64,000 bases of DNA. Origin: Emergomyces orientalis. Its lineage: Eukaryota; Ascomycota; Eurotiomycetes; Onygenales; Ajellomycetaceae. The position numbers and the translations under genes were made by a program. How positions within the stretch are numbered: position 1 is the stretch's first letter; every line of letters starts with the position of its first letter. Shown one piece after another: positions 1-12,000 of this stretch. The stretch spans positions 1,488,001-1,552,000 of the forward strand of contig MOWL01000023.1 of assembly GCA_002110485.1 (NCBI GenBank), written 5' to 3'. The notes under the pieces are model-generated. The model did no database searches. It had not been told where the DNA came from and saw only the letters and a program-made list of their open reading frames with translations.

Positions 1-1410
1 GGGATTGTTGAGGTGGTACCATAATCGAGGATTAGAGCGGCGCCAGAGGGAACTTTCTTCAATGTGTTTTTTGCGGAGGAAGATGGGGAGAGTGGTCCAC
101 CTCCTATGCGCCGTGCAATGTCTTGGACACAGGTTTGGCTTTCAGGGCTAATCTCGATGGTTGAACCTGGTGTGGATTTCAGCGCTTTGTAGCGCGGGGA
201 CAACTCGGGGAGGACGAGGGAGGATGGTGTGGATGCTTTGGCGAGTGAGAGGCGGAATTCGGGCTCTTTGCCGTTTTTCACTTCCGGAGTTTCGGGATTG
301 GGGGAGACGACGAGTTCTCTCCATTGAGTGGTAGGGGAGGTAGAAGCAGTGGGAGGTTGGTGGAGGGTGGTGGGGCCAGTAGGTGTATTAATGGTTTGGG
401 AAGGGGCTGATACTTGTACAGATTGGAATGCGTGGATGGGTAGGGCGTCGAGGAATTCGTGGGCAAAGATGAAGGGGGTTTTGTCAGGTTCTAGGTGAAA
501 GGTGATAGAGGAAATGGGTCAGTTATGGCCGTAAATATAGGTAGATGTAAGGGACCAGAAAGGGAACATTCTCACCATCCGGGAGGAACCTAATATGCTC
601 CGTCCAAATAACTGGAACACCCAGATGTATACTCGTACTTTTATGCCCAACCTCAATCTCTTCCATGGGTGCATCCCCACAGAGTAATTTCCGCTGAGCT
701 TCCCGCAGCACCGGGCTGGCTTCTACCAAATAAACAGTCTCAATCGCCGACGCGAAGCTCTTGAAATTTCGAAAGGACTGCCACCGATATCACCCGTTTC
801 ATTAGCAATCGCCCATATCCAAAACTGCCTAAAATACCTTCTGAAAGGAAAGATAAATACCCACCCTCAACATATCCCCCATAAGCGTCCCCTTGCCCGG
901 TCCAAATTCGATAATCTGCACCCCACCATTCTTCCTCCCCTGGCCCATCCACTCCGCAACTGTCCAAATACCCAACAACTCGCCGAAAATCTGAGAAATC
1001 TCTGGCGAAGTCACGAAATCTCCTTTGGTGCCAAAAAGCTCCGTACCTTCAGCTTCCTGGCCACGGGAGGTGTAATATCCGCCGTCGGGGGAGGTCAAGC
1101 ATTGGCGCATGTACGCCGCGATGGAGACTGGGCCGGTGACCTGGGGGTTTTAAGCTTGTTATCACGGGATGCACGATTCCGTCTTCTTTTTAGATTAAAG
1201 AACATAGATTGTATTATGGAGAGAAGTACACACACTTATAGCCTCAGCAATTGATTTCGCCAAAGGGGTGGACCATTGTCGCGCAGCGGAAGCGGAAGCG
1301 GAGGTGGAAGACCATCGTGGCGTAGTGCTGGCATGCGGACCAGCCAGTTGAGGACATCGGCCAGCTCTTGCTAGGCGCGTTAGGAGTAGGCGAGCGGATC
1401 CATTGCTCAT
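1..1410 (-). CDS. NDUFAF7: NDUFAF7/MidA-type mitochondrial protein arginine methyltransferase, 3' end beyond window
   Basis: The family symmetrically dimethylates an arginine of complex I subunit NDUFS2 in the mitochondrial matrix and is needed for complex I assembly. I read exons 1410-1234, 1140-865, 777-576 and 490 to the window edge; phases agree at each junction. The first exon is a 59-residue Arg/Ser/Ala-rich stretch typical of a mitochondrial presequence. The second has the family's substrate-side motif (GDFVTSPEIS, FGELLG) and the SAM-binding segment IIEFGPGKGTLMGDM. The third carries the VYLVEASPVLR motif, and the fourth contains HEFLDALPIHAF and ALILDYG. All are hallmarks of the DUF185/MidA family. 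The start at 1410 gives the presequence. A Ser/Thr/Pro-rich insertion follows HEFLDALPIHAF. The C-terminus is outside the window. Identification is firm from motifs; methyltransferase activity is inferred from the family. Confidence 0.93.
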
Positions 1411-2125
1411 TTTTGGATGAGCAAGATGTTTTCCCTGTAATGGGATGTTTGTATATTTTCCTCGTGGAAATTTTGGTGGAAATTGGAAGTTCGGAGCTTG
1501 CAGTTTGGAGGCCTATTTAAACGCCCGCAAAGTTTGCGCCACCACTCAAAGTCCTGGCATCACTCAAGCAATAAGAAGGTACAGTATCTTGTAGGGGCGA
1601 CATACTTCCGTTCGGAAGCATTCATGTGCCCTAATAATTACTATGATTTCGGCTTCGCTCTTTAATTATAAACTATGTTTTACCTCCTTGGACATCCATT
1701 ACGGTACCAACTCCGCAAAGGGGCGTTTTTCTATCATTTTGCTGCGCTTTTTGGAAGAAAAAAAGAGAAACACTACAAGAGACGAGCAAAGGTTTCAAGT
1801 AGCCTGCATGAATTTCATGTTATATAATACAATGAGATGCCCGTTCATAAAAAATATCTATCTCGCAAATCCCTTCTCTTGTCCCATATGCTGAAAGAAA
1901 CAACCCGAAACCTATACGCGCCCATATCAAACCGAGAAAAGACCTAATCGTAAATTCACCCCCTATCTTTTTACTTTTTGAATCCCACGATGACACTATA
2001 ACTAGAGGGCATCACCAACTAATTATTATGCCCTGTTCAAATAACCCGGCTTCCGTAGTTCCGTGATGGAAGTGTTTGAACCAGGTGTAAAATCATCAAG
2101 TAAAGTGCGGACAGCTGTTGGCAAG
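1411..2125. other. Intergenic, NDUFAF7 promoter side
   Basis: This 0.7 kb stretch lies between the NDUFAF7 start and the stop of the RRM gene. It should hold the NDUFAF7 promoter and the 3' UTR of the RRM gene. Short open frames here lack homology-like features. I see no repeats or RNA gene. Confidence 0.5.
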
Positions 2126-3385
2126 CTACCTACCGCGCCTCCCGCGGTCGCGGGAGTCGCGGCTAGGCTCATCAATAAGCATATGATCACTGTAGAGTCC
2201 CGTATTGCCATTCGCCGCGTTTCGGTTCCGCCCTGACCCACCACCACCTCGCTGGCCTCCTCCTCGAGCACTACTCGCACTACCGCCGTTGTGCTGTTGT
2301 TGCTGGGGTGAATCATCGAACCCGTAACGGCCATCTTGTATCTGGGGATCGGCACGTCGTTGTTCACGGCGCTCAAGGTCCGCTTGTTCGCGCAGGTTGT
2401 CAAAAATAGGCTGTGATCGATGGTGACGTAGTCGAGTTTGCTGATGATGCTGGCTCATTTCGGCGGGTATTTGTGGAGGAGGAGGTGGAGGTCCTGGCTT
2501 TATCCGGATATGGAGGATTCTTCCATCCGCCTTGAGGGAATTGTGTTAGTTTTTCTGAAGGCCAAAGAAAGCTAGGCAGTTAAAGAACTGGGAAAATAGC
2601 AAAGGTGAACTCGGTACCTTTTGATTGTTAAACCGCGCAACAACGCTTTCAGCACCACTCCTCTCCTCGAAAATCATTTCAGCAGTCACAACTGGGTGTG
2701 TGGACACGATCTTGCAGCCCAGCATTGCGCCTCCCACAGGTTCCAGTGCCGACTCGATATCTGCGGCGGTGGTACCTGGTGCAAAGTTACTTCCAAGCAC
2801 GACACATGGTCCCGACGCACTCCCTTTGATGGTAAATCCTAAGCCCCGGTCGTGGACAGCCGCTTGGCCATTGTTTTGTAAAATGATATCGGAGAACATG
2901 CGATTCTGTTTGGCGGGGCGAGTTGGCACAGCAGTTCCGGGCTTTCTCGTCGTTACCGCCGCAGTTGATCTCTGTATATCTTGTTAGCTTCCTGGGTTTG
3001 TCGAACGCGGGGTCTACCTTGTAAAATGGTTTACAAGAACAGTACCTTTGCAACGCCCACTCTACTTGCAAGACTGCCCGGAGCTGCAGATACTCGGTTG
3101 GCCAACGCGCCTGCACCTGAGCCTGAACCTGGCCTTGCAGCTGGCCCTCGGCCTGGGGCGCTTGAACGTCTTTTAGTCTCGAAGAACTGATCAGTCAAAG
3201 CCTGCTTCTTCCGTCGCATGCGGGCTAGAAATGTTTAACAAGAAGAAAATTGTTAGCTAGTCTATAAATATACTCCGTCTACTCCAAACGAAGGAGCTTG
3301 AACAGAAAGGGGCAGGCAAGTGTTAGCGCTCCGTACCCGCCTGTATGATCTCATCGAAGGAGACGGCTTCTTTGCCCGCAGCCAT
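2126..3385 (-). CDS. REF/ALY (Yra1/Mlo3)-like RRM mRNA-export factor
   Basis: Members couple transcription and splicing to nuclear mRNA export by binding the helicase UAP56/Sub2, RNA and the Mex67 receptor. Exons 3385-3337, 3224-3046, 2971-2618 and 2530-2126 join in phase to 328 residues. The N-terminus (SFDEIIQAARMRRK) resembles the UAP56-binding motif of the family. An Arg/Ala/Gly/Pro-rich linker follows (residues 25-75). A single RRM-like fold spans roughly residues 110-205, with GPCVVLGSNFAPGTT as first strand and helix and GAESVVARFNNQ near its end. The C-terminal third is Gln/His- then Gly/Arg-rich (RGGGQRGGGGSGRNRN) and ends in basic residues. The last exon begins in the middle of the RRM. 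RNP motifs are degenerate, as in many fungal Mlo3-like proteins. The precise orthologue name is inference. Confidence 0.82.
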
Positions 3386-4289
3386 TGGAGTGGGAATAGT
3401 CCGTGTTTTGAAGCGGGTGTTCTAGAGTGGAAATGGGGGTTTGGTTGAATGAACGAACTATTAGTTGGCGACTGTATTTCTGCCAGACGAATTATCGTTC
3501 GTTCGTAAATTGTTGGTGCCGTGAACCGCTTCGTGAAAGCCTTGAACGTTGAAGCTGAGAATGCGCTGCTGTGGCCAAAAGGGGCAAAACGTCGGATATG
3601 GGGGCGCTAAACTGCATTTGTCCAAGCGGGTTAATAACCTTGGAACCCAGGTCAGGGAGAGGACAGCAAAAAAGCGCTATAAAAGGAAGAGAACGCAGGT
3701 GTTTCTGTTTCTTATTGCCAAATATAACCAACTAAGTCCCATGTGTAGCCTCGTTGTCAAGGGATATATATGCAATGCCCATGATATTCGAGATAGCCCC
3801 GGGCTTGTCCTGTATATGTTGGAACGAAATGCCTGGGTACCTGATGATGGAGACTAATTTGTACTGACAGCGAGGTACCTCCAGCGGAACCCTCTCCTCT
3901 TTCCTAATCGAGCCTGCCTTCCTCGTTTTTGACCTCAGGCTTTGAGCCTCATTTTGATCTGCGTCTTCTTCATCTTCATTTTGATGATCATCTTCATCTC
4001 TTTTGTCTTTCTTGTTTTCTTCTTTATTTCTTCTCCTGCAGGATCCTCTTTGTGTTCCTGGGCCATTTGCTCATCGCAAACTATTCTACTTCGAGTGATA
4101 CCCAAGCTATAATACCTGCGGATATTCAGGTATCTGAATACTGCGTTTCGTGTTTATTTGACTTCTTACTTCCTCCTTTACCCCCTATTTTCATATATTT
4201 GGCTACGCGTATGCACGAAAAGTGCCCGTCCAGCTGGTCTCCTTTACTACAAGCACGATTACCATTTATGAGGGGGAACGCCATTCACG
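3386..4289. promoter_or_regulatory. Divergent promoter region between the RRM gene and the Ser-rich gene
   Basis: Start codons of two divergent genes flank this 0.9 kb. A pyrimidine-rich stretch at about 3945-4060 (on the + strand) is of the kind found upstream of fungal transcription starts. I find no coding evidence in the short open frames here. Confidence 0.45.
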
Positions 4290-6703
4290 ATGGCTTCCAT
4301 TTGGAGGCTACTTACTTCTAGTCCTGAGTGTCGACTTGATGAAGACGCGTCAAGAACGCAGCCGTCGCCAGTGAGGTCACGACGTGTAAAAAAAGAGCTC
4401 CATCGCCGTCGAAGCCTAGCAGGTCTCTTTGCCTCATCGCCTCCGCAACAGGAAGTGTAAGTTTCTCTTTGGACATCACCTCGATATCTCTTTTTCTGAT
4501 GTCCAGCCGGTCTCACAGGGACCATGACATAACCACTCTTACGTGCGAAGAGAGGGTCCATTATCCCTTGTACAACCCTCACGATCCTAGGCATAATTCA
4601 GACGCTATTGCCTGTGACAGTAACGATAAGGGGTTCTGGGCTAGCTACGGCCGGTCCATAAGATCGCGATTTCAAGAGCCCATCAAGTCCGGAACTAGAT
4701 CTCCAAATTTCCGACAACAAAAGCCTCGTCGGAGCATACGGTTCGGCTTCGTGTCTTTGACTGGGTCGTCACGACTAATGAAACATTTTTCCCGCTTAGA
4801 ATCGCCTTCTATGCCTCCCATGAGCTCAATCTGGGAGCCTCATAATCCAAGCCAAATTGACCAAGAAGAGATAGCAAAAGATCTGCTACTGGGCCATGTC
4901 CATAGTTCCCAACTTTCGGCTTTCCCTGAAGGCCTGAGTGTTCCGCGACCATATATTTTGCCGTCACTCCCTTCAATGTCATCAGGCCTGATGTCTCCCT
5001 TGGAATTAGAAGCTTGTACCACCGGAGGGTATGCGGAGAAAGAGGCATCCTACGTTCAAAACAATGACCCGCAGCCCCATACATTCAGCCGACCTCTCCA
5101 ACCGTTTCATATTCTGCGGAATGCAGTGTCTTCCATGTCCAGTGGTCAGCCCCTAAACCTGGGAAACCCGGGATATACAAATATCTCAAAGAGCAGTGAG
5201 CCTTTAGGAGCACAGGTCCCTTCCGCCCAAAATGATAGATTTTGCGCTAACAGGGCTTCGGTTCTAGTATCTGAAAATGGTGGCTCGCCAATACCCATCA
5301 CGTCAAAACGTCCCTCGTTAAACTGCCAACAAGCTCGCATGGTAAATGTGAGAGATAATGCTCACTTGCCAACTTTGCTGAGCAAACAGATGCATTCACA
5401 TGCATCCGCTTTACATAACCAAAATAAAGAGGACGAGAGCAAAACTGCGGAAAATTCTGTCACTGGTATCAAACCTCAGTCACTCCTGAACCTTGGCGAG
5501 CAATGGCTAGAAACTCGAAAGCAACCACTGCGTGTAGTGAGTCCCGGGATTTCACAACCCAGCACTGCTACTGATTCCGAATTTGGGGTGGATATTTACC
5601 GCACCTCCGCCAAGCATCGTTATGCTTCAACTACGGAGAGTGACGCGGTCCTTAGCTCCTGGCTATCTTCATTGTCTAGTGTCTCTCACACGCGCGACAA
5701 TACTGATATTTCTGGAAGCACCCTGTGTTCCCCGCCTCCTTCAAAAAGGCATCCGAGCCAAGCTAGACAAGCTGGATCAGTTTCTACACCAGCTTTAAGA
5801 TGGCAGGATGGAAGTGTTAAAGGATCCTCCAGATCGGAGGTACAGGATTGCAGTGGGCTGGTGACTAACTATAAGAGTACAAGGGGCAGATATGAAGAAG
5901 CGTCTTTTAAATCTAACTCTCCGCGACCAGGAACAACCGCTGGATTTGAGAGTCCGGAAAAGTTTAGTACTTCCAGCTCAATCAGAAATATCCGCCCGGA
6001 GGTTGGCATGCCTTTTGAAATGCCGAAGGCCCCCCTAAACCTACATCTGAACTCAGCAGAAAACCCAAGCAAGCTGTCAAATTCTCTCAGAGAATCGTTG
6101 TGTGAAGGTGACCTTAAAACTGGAGCTAATAAAGAAGCCCTTTGGCCTGGTTCGATTGATTCACGTATTGAAAATGGCAACCTCAATCGACACCCCCAAA
6201 GCCATAGACCGCTTTCCCCGTTCTTAGATGGACAGGACAAAGAAAGTCATGGGAAAGTCGATTTTATCAGAGGTTGCCAAGGCATTCCGGTTTCTCATGC
6301 AGAGGAAAACCGAGCTCCCACTAACAGTGGAAATGCCAAATCACCAAGTGTTTTTCAAGACGCATCAAACAGGATAATGATCCCCGCCTGCAAATCATCT
6401 TACATTCCTTGTGTAGAGCCTACAGCAGATCACGGTCCTGCGTCCAGTGAGAGAATAGAATGCCATGATGCCTACGACAGGGGTCCCAAACCCTCTTCGA
6501 ACCGGAAGGATGGATCAAGCAGTTGCAGCGGTTCGGGCTCTGGTGACTCGGGCCAAAGCGATCCACTAAGCAATAGCACGGCTGGAACTAGCGTTGTCGA
6601 CTTTGCAAGCGATCAGAACTTGACTGTAAAAGCAAAGGCAGGAGAACGGGCCACCAACCCCGAAATTGGCATCAAGGCTCTGCCATCCAAAGCGATGCGA
6701 TAG
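4290..6703 (+). CDS. Hypothetical Ser-rich low-complexity protein, 787 aa
   Basis: I do not recognise a domain. The long frame lacks a well-placed ATG at its beginning. It is best extended by a first exon, 4290-4456, joined to 4507-6703 across a 50-base intron with donor GTAAGT and acceptor CCAG; phases match and give 787 residues. The N-terminus is very basic (SRRVKKELHRRRSLAG, then KPRRSIRFGF). The remainder is rich in Ser, Pro, Asn and Gln, with many SP/TP sites and no transmembrane segment, so it looks disordered and probably phosphorylated. Near the C-terminus there is a Ser/Gly run (SSSCSGSGSGDSGQSD). The alternative start at 4499 would remove the basic leader. A nuclear or scaffold role is possible but is not shown by the sequence. 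Confidence 0.75.
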
Positions 6704-9060
6704 TATTAAAAAGATGATGGCTGCAGGTGTGGTAACCGGGAAATATTGCAGGTTTTGAGCCATGTGAAAGGAAAATACGTGTGGAAATCACTCTATGCTC
6801 ACTCTCCCACGACGGCGGCCAATGGCCGCAGAGAAAATATCCCATGCAGCAATTGTTCTCCTCGTCTCTTTCTCTATTTTCCTTTTCCTTCTTTCTTTTA
6901 ATTTTTACCCTTCCCGTAACTACGCAGACACATCTTCGTGTCGCCGAGTTACATGTTTTCACTATACACTACATTTCGCCTTTTAACCCCTGTTTTAATG
7001 CCCCCCGCTAATGTCGCAGTGTCCTCATGCTCTCATGCCCTGATTTCTGTTCTATATACCCCATACGTCTGTATACCCGTAATGTTCTAATGCTATCCCT
7101 CTCATTAACGAAAGGACGAGCAAATTTGTGCTTAGGGAAACTTGTGCTTAGGGGCCAAATGCCAGCCTGTAAGGCTACATACAGCCCGACCCATGTATGA
7201 CTCTCACGTTTTGATATGACGATGGAAGTACGTATGTACGCCTGCACGCGAGACATATATGAAATTAGTTAGTATTTGTTAGATAATAATAATAATAATG
7301 CTTTACGTAATTTCGTGTAATGTTACATGGGCAAAATAGAGAGTCAAGAAGAGAAGCTTGTATCAAATGAAAATTCGGCCTATTCCAGGATGCAAAATGG
7401 CATATATAGTATACCATAGTCTGAATGGAATAGCATTATGGTTGTCAGCAGAGGAAACAGGCCGAGGAAAGAAAGATGAGATCAGTACTGGCTAAGTCCT
7501 ACTTTCTACTTACTTCATCCCGTCAGTCCCATCAATTAATTAACAAATGAGAGGGGCGGCCGGACAGTGAAGAAATAGGAGAAGACAACGGGAACAATGA
7601 AAATATAAATTAAAAATTAAAATAAAATAAATGGCAATGACTGCGTGAAGAAAAGGAATACATTTAACTCAAATTTGATTTTGAGCTTAACAGCAGGCCA
7701 CGGAATAACCTTTTTCAATGGGTAAAATAAAGAAGGTAAGTCGCCGCCTGTCCCCCACCCTTTCGTACCTAAATTTTAATTGAAAGAATAGGCAATGGGA
7801 AGAGAGGCCAAAACAAATAGAAAGGAGTTTTCACCTTAATTTGAGTAAACGAAACAAGGAAGAAAATATGAAGTTGACAGCTGATAAATTTCCATTTAAA
7901 GCTGTCAGCAACTTAAAGACAAGAAAGAAGAAGCAAGAAGAAAGGAGAGAAAAAAATAGAGTAAAATTAATTAAAATAACCCCGAAGTGTTTTAGTTTAG
8001 TTAGTTAGTTAGACATAATTGAGAAGAAAGAACCTTGGAAAAGAGTAGCATAATGGTAAAATCAATAGCTAATGATGAAGAGACGATGGGTAGGGCAGGG
8101 AAGAAGGGTGGAAAAATAAAATATTTTGGAAAACAAATACGGCGAAGAAATGTAAGGCTTGGACATGGAAACGGGACACATGGAGACACGCGGACAGAGA
8201 GACATGGGTAGAGAGAAGTATGTATTTTAATCAATCAGTCAGTCAGTCAGTCAATCAATTGATCGATTCAAGCGAATAGCAGAGAGAGAGGAAAAAGACA
8301 AGCAAAAGCATCGCCGTGCAAATGCATAGCAGTCGGCAAAAAAAAAAAAAAAAAAAAAAAAACCAAAGAAGTAACAGAAATGCGCAAGATGATTAAGAAA
8401 AAAAGTAACAAACAAATGGTTCAAAAGAAGAAGAAGAAAAAGGAAGAAACAATTGTGGAAACGTGATGGCCTTTTGAACAAAACAAGAAGAGTCGGAAGA
8501 AAAAATCAAAATGGAAAATAATAAGTGAAGAAAAATAAAATAAAATAGAATTAAGGCACACAACTTTCCGGGTATTCTTTCTTTTTCTTTTTTGTCAAAT
8601 GTTGAAAAGGTACACGCAAAAATGCAAACAGGTTTTTGGCTTCCCATCCCCGCTGGTTTCCTCGCTTTCTCTCCAATCTGTTTCCTGACAAATGATTTGA
8701 ACTTTTAGAGTGATTTTTTGTTTGAAAAAGAGATAGTAAAAATTGTGTTCTTTCTTTCATACTCTCTCTTTTGGTCTCTATATTTACCATATTCCATGGA
8801 AATCCTCTTTTTTGGATTCTTTCCCAAAAAGAGAAAGAAAAAAATTTTCGCGCCATGAACGGGTTTTCTTTTTTCTTTTGCGGAACCAGCAAGTATTACA
8901 AGGATGTATCGTCTATAAAATTAGAATTTTTAGTTTTTTGAAAGGAGAAGTCGGCGGGCGTTAGTCGAAAGAATTGGCGACTTCCCCAAGGGGACGGAAG
9001 GAGGTTGACGAATAGAGTAGCGAATTCAAATATACCCCTTAATTTAAATAAATAAAAAAA
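6704..9060. other. Long gene-free, AT-rich tail-to-tail intergenic region
   Basis: Two convergent genes end at 6703 and 9061. The 2.35 kb between is A/T-rich and purine-rich on the + strand. It includes a TCAG tetranucleotide array at about 8235-8254, a run of about 25 A at 8338-8362 and many A/G blocks at 7860-8560. No open frame has protein-like composition. It should contain both 3' UTRs; anything else, such as a non-coding RNA, is not visible. Confidence 0.5.
8338..8362. repeat. Poly(A) homopolymer tract
   Basis: About 25 consecutive A on the + strand within the long intergenic region. It is flanked by purine-rich DNA and no target-site duplication is apparent, so a retro-element tail is not supported. 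Confidence 0.8.
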
Positions 9061-12000
9061 TTAAGATGTACTTCGACCTTCTTCCTCCTTTGCTGGGGGT
9101 TTTGACCGTTCAACGGCTGGTTGGGACTTGACCATGGGAGGGGAGGATGGATTGGATGGAGGGGATGTTGCCAAGGAGTCTTCAGTATTCAAGGCGGCCA
9201 GGGCACTGCAGTAGCGAAAATAAAAAACACGGAGAGGGAACAAATTAGCCAATCCAGTCCATATATGGCATCTGCAGAAAGATTCCTAGGTGTGTGTTGT
9301 GTTGTATTGTTTGGGGGTGGGGGGAGGGTTCTGGGGGGTCTGCGATCCTCACCTGAATGCATTTACAGAGGATGCAGCCTCCTTGTCGTCCTTTTTATCC
9401 TTTCCGCCTGGCGGTGTACCGGTTCGACTGCTCGCTCCGCTGTCTTCGCCGCCTCGAACTAAATTACCACCAGGCCCGAGATTTCTGCGGCCGCTGCTAC
9501 TCCGGGAACCAAACATGCTGGAGGGTCCGAAGGATACCGGTTGGTTGGTATTCCTGGTCGTCTTCAGTCGCCGGAGATCATCGCTGCCAACCTTGCTTGA
9601 CGCAAAGTCGGGGGGAGGTGCTTGATTTCCATATCCACCAGAGAAGTTCCGCGAATCTCCGCGGCCCATTGGCATCCTGCCACCTCTGTTAGCCTGTTGA
9701 CGCATGCGTTCCATTTCTTGCTCTTGTTGAGCACGGGCAGCCTATATAATTTGACACGTTAGCGATTGGAGTTTTGATTAGAGGAAAGATCATGATGGCG
9801 TCTACGAACCGCTTCTCTAATCTCAACTATTGTCTTGGGACCCTTGTCGCCGTCCTTCGACATCCAGCCAGCTCTACGTAGATCCATAATATCCTAGGAA
9901 GATTGTTAGCGTTTTATTCGACATATAGAAAGGAGAAATAAAACCGTAGAGTTAGCAAAACATACCATAAGCATAAACCTAAGGCGGCTAGCAAGACCAG
10001 GAGTCTCCATCATCATGTTGATCCGCACGAAGTACGCATCCATCATACCATGACCCTTTTCTGAGTTGTCAAGGCTGAATCCGATCGTTCGCAGCAGACT
10101 AGTCAAACTCTCCACTTCGGCTTCTTCGGGGACACCCTCGTAATCAACCAATTTCTTCACGCACTGGTGCATGATCCTTTCAGTCAACATGCCGAGTTTG
10201 TACAATTCACCAATAAACTTGACCAAGCCGAGACCACGTCGTTTAGCGGCAGCTGCAGCGTAATATTCGTCAGACATCATGGTAGCCTCCTCGGTGACAC
10301 CTTCGGGCTTGTCAGGGAGGTTGATTTTCCAGCCACGCTCGAATTCTTCTTGGCAGCGATTAAGAAGGTATTTTCTGAACAAACTACCACCAGTGACAAC
10401 ATTGCCTTGCTTATCCCGGATATTTTGATCCTTGATTTCAGGGCTCATAGAATCTAGCATGCGTTTGCAGAACTTGGCGTACATGGGAGCCCAGTGGGCT
10501 TCATCGGTGGCCTTCTCGAAGGTAAGTTGGATGACTTGCCGGAGTGTGCGGCCATCTGATTCATCCTTGGATTGTCCCACAATGTCAAGTATCTGATCAG
10601 AAATACGATCGAATTTCTCTGGTGTCATCTTGTTCAAATTAGCTTTAACTTTCCGTTGCACAACATCTGGTGGCATGTGTCCGTCACCGCCAAGGGCAGG
10701 GCCAGAAAGGTTCTGTCCAAGGCTGCGTGGTTTCCAGCCACTCTGAGACGGAACCAATGGCTTAATGTCCAAGTTGGCAGTGAGTGGCATGGCCTTGTTG
10801 TGAGTTTCTTCCTCCTTCCGGGATCCTTTATCCCGCTTGCTTCCTGAGCGCTGGCCTCGGTGGCTGCCAGCACGTGGAGATGGCATCTGCTGCATAGTGG
10901 AGGAACTGGTACGGCTCATTGGCGAGCTGCCCATAGGAAGGCCCCCGGGGCCACGAGAGAAGTGGCCGAAAGGATTTGCCATAGATGGGCCATGGCCACC
11001 AGCTGACATGGGGAAACCATCCCGACCGATACCTCCAGGGGGTAATGTTTGTGCCCGCCCGGGAGCTTGGGCAAATTTACCCATTCCAGTGTTGGGGAAA
11101 GAAGCCTGAATTCCCGGACGAGAAGTGGTCCGTCCGCCACCCATGATTGGGGTTCGAGCGGATCCGGGGCGCGAAGTAGTATCCGTACTATCCCCAACAG
11201 TCTCTCGAACACGGCTGTCCCAATCTATTGACGGTTTCTCCTTGAAAACCGACTGGAATTGGAGCAGGAATTCTTTGTTATACTTGAATTTTCTGTCGAC
11301 AGGAGCGTTTGTGTTCAGAGCAGGATTAGGCGAGACGATAGCAGGGGGATATGCGATCTTGCTAGGATCTTCGAGAAATCGAGCGGTCTGAAGGGATTTC
11401 ATGGCCGCGCTTGGTTGAGGTGGCTCGACTGTCTTCGTAGTTTCCAGCTTCAATGCAGCTGGCTTGTCACGCTTTCCACCGGTAGCGGGTTTAGAAGGCG
11501 GTCCCATCGAGATATCCGATACTGGCGTTGCAGCTCCACTCTCGGCAGGAGTTCGAATAGCAGGGCTCTCGGCTGTGGAAGTGGGAGACTGAGCGCCCTT
11601 GTTTTTGAGGGAAGCAAATAAATCTGTCCGCTCTTTCTTGACACCTTCCTCCTCTCCTTGTTCAAGTTTACGGATTCGAGCCTCTTCTGCAGCCTCCGCT
11701 TCTAGTTCGGCCTTCTTAAGGTTGGCCACGTAAGTCTCCTGCTCTTCTTTCTCCTTGCGAGCTTTCTCTTCCTGCTGCTTTCTCTTCTTTTCTGCGTAAG
11801 CCTTCTCAGCTGCAGCTTCTTTCTCGGCTAGCTCCTTTTCCAACGCATCCCAATCAATCTCATCTTCGGCCGGTGCAGCCTCCACAGAAGGCTTTGGCGT
11901 TTCAGGTTTGCTAGCTTCCTTGGTTGCTGCTTCCTTTCGCTCTTGTTCCTTTGCCTTCTCTAATGCTGCAGCCTTCTCCGCCTCCTCCGCGGCCTTCTTT

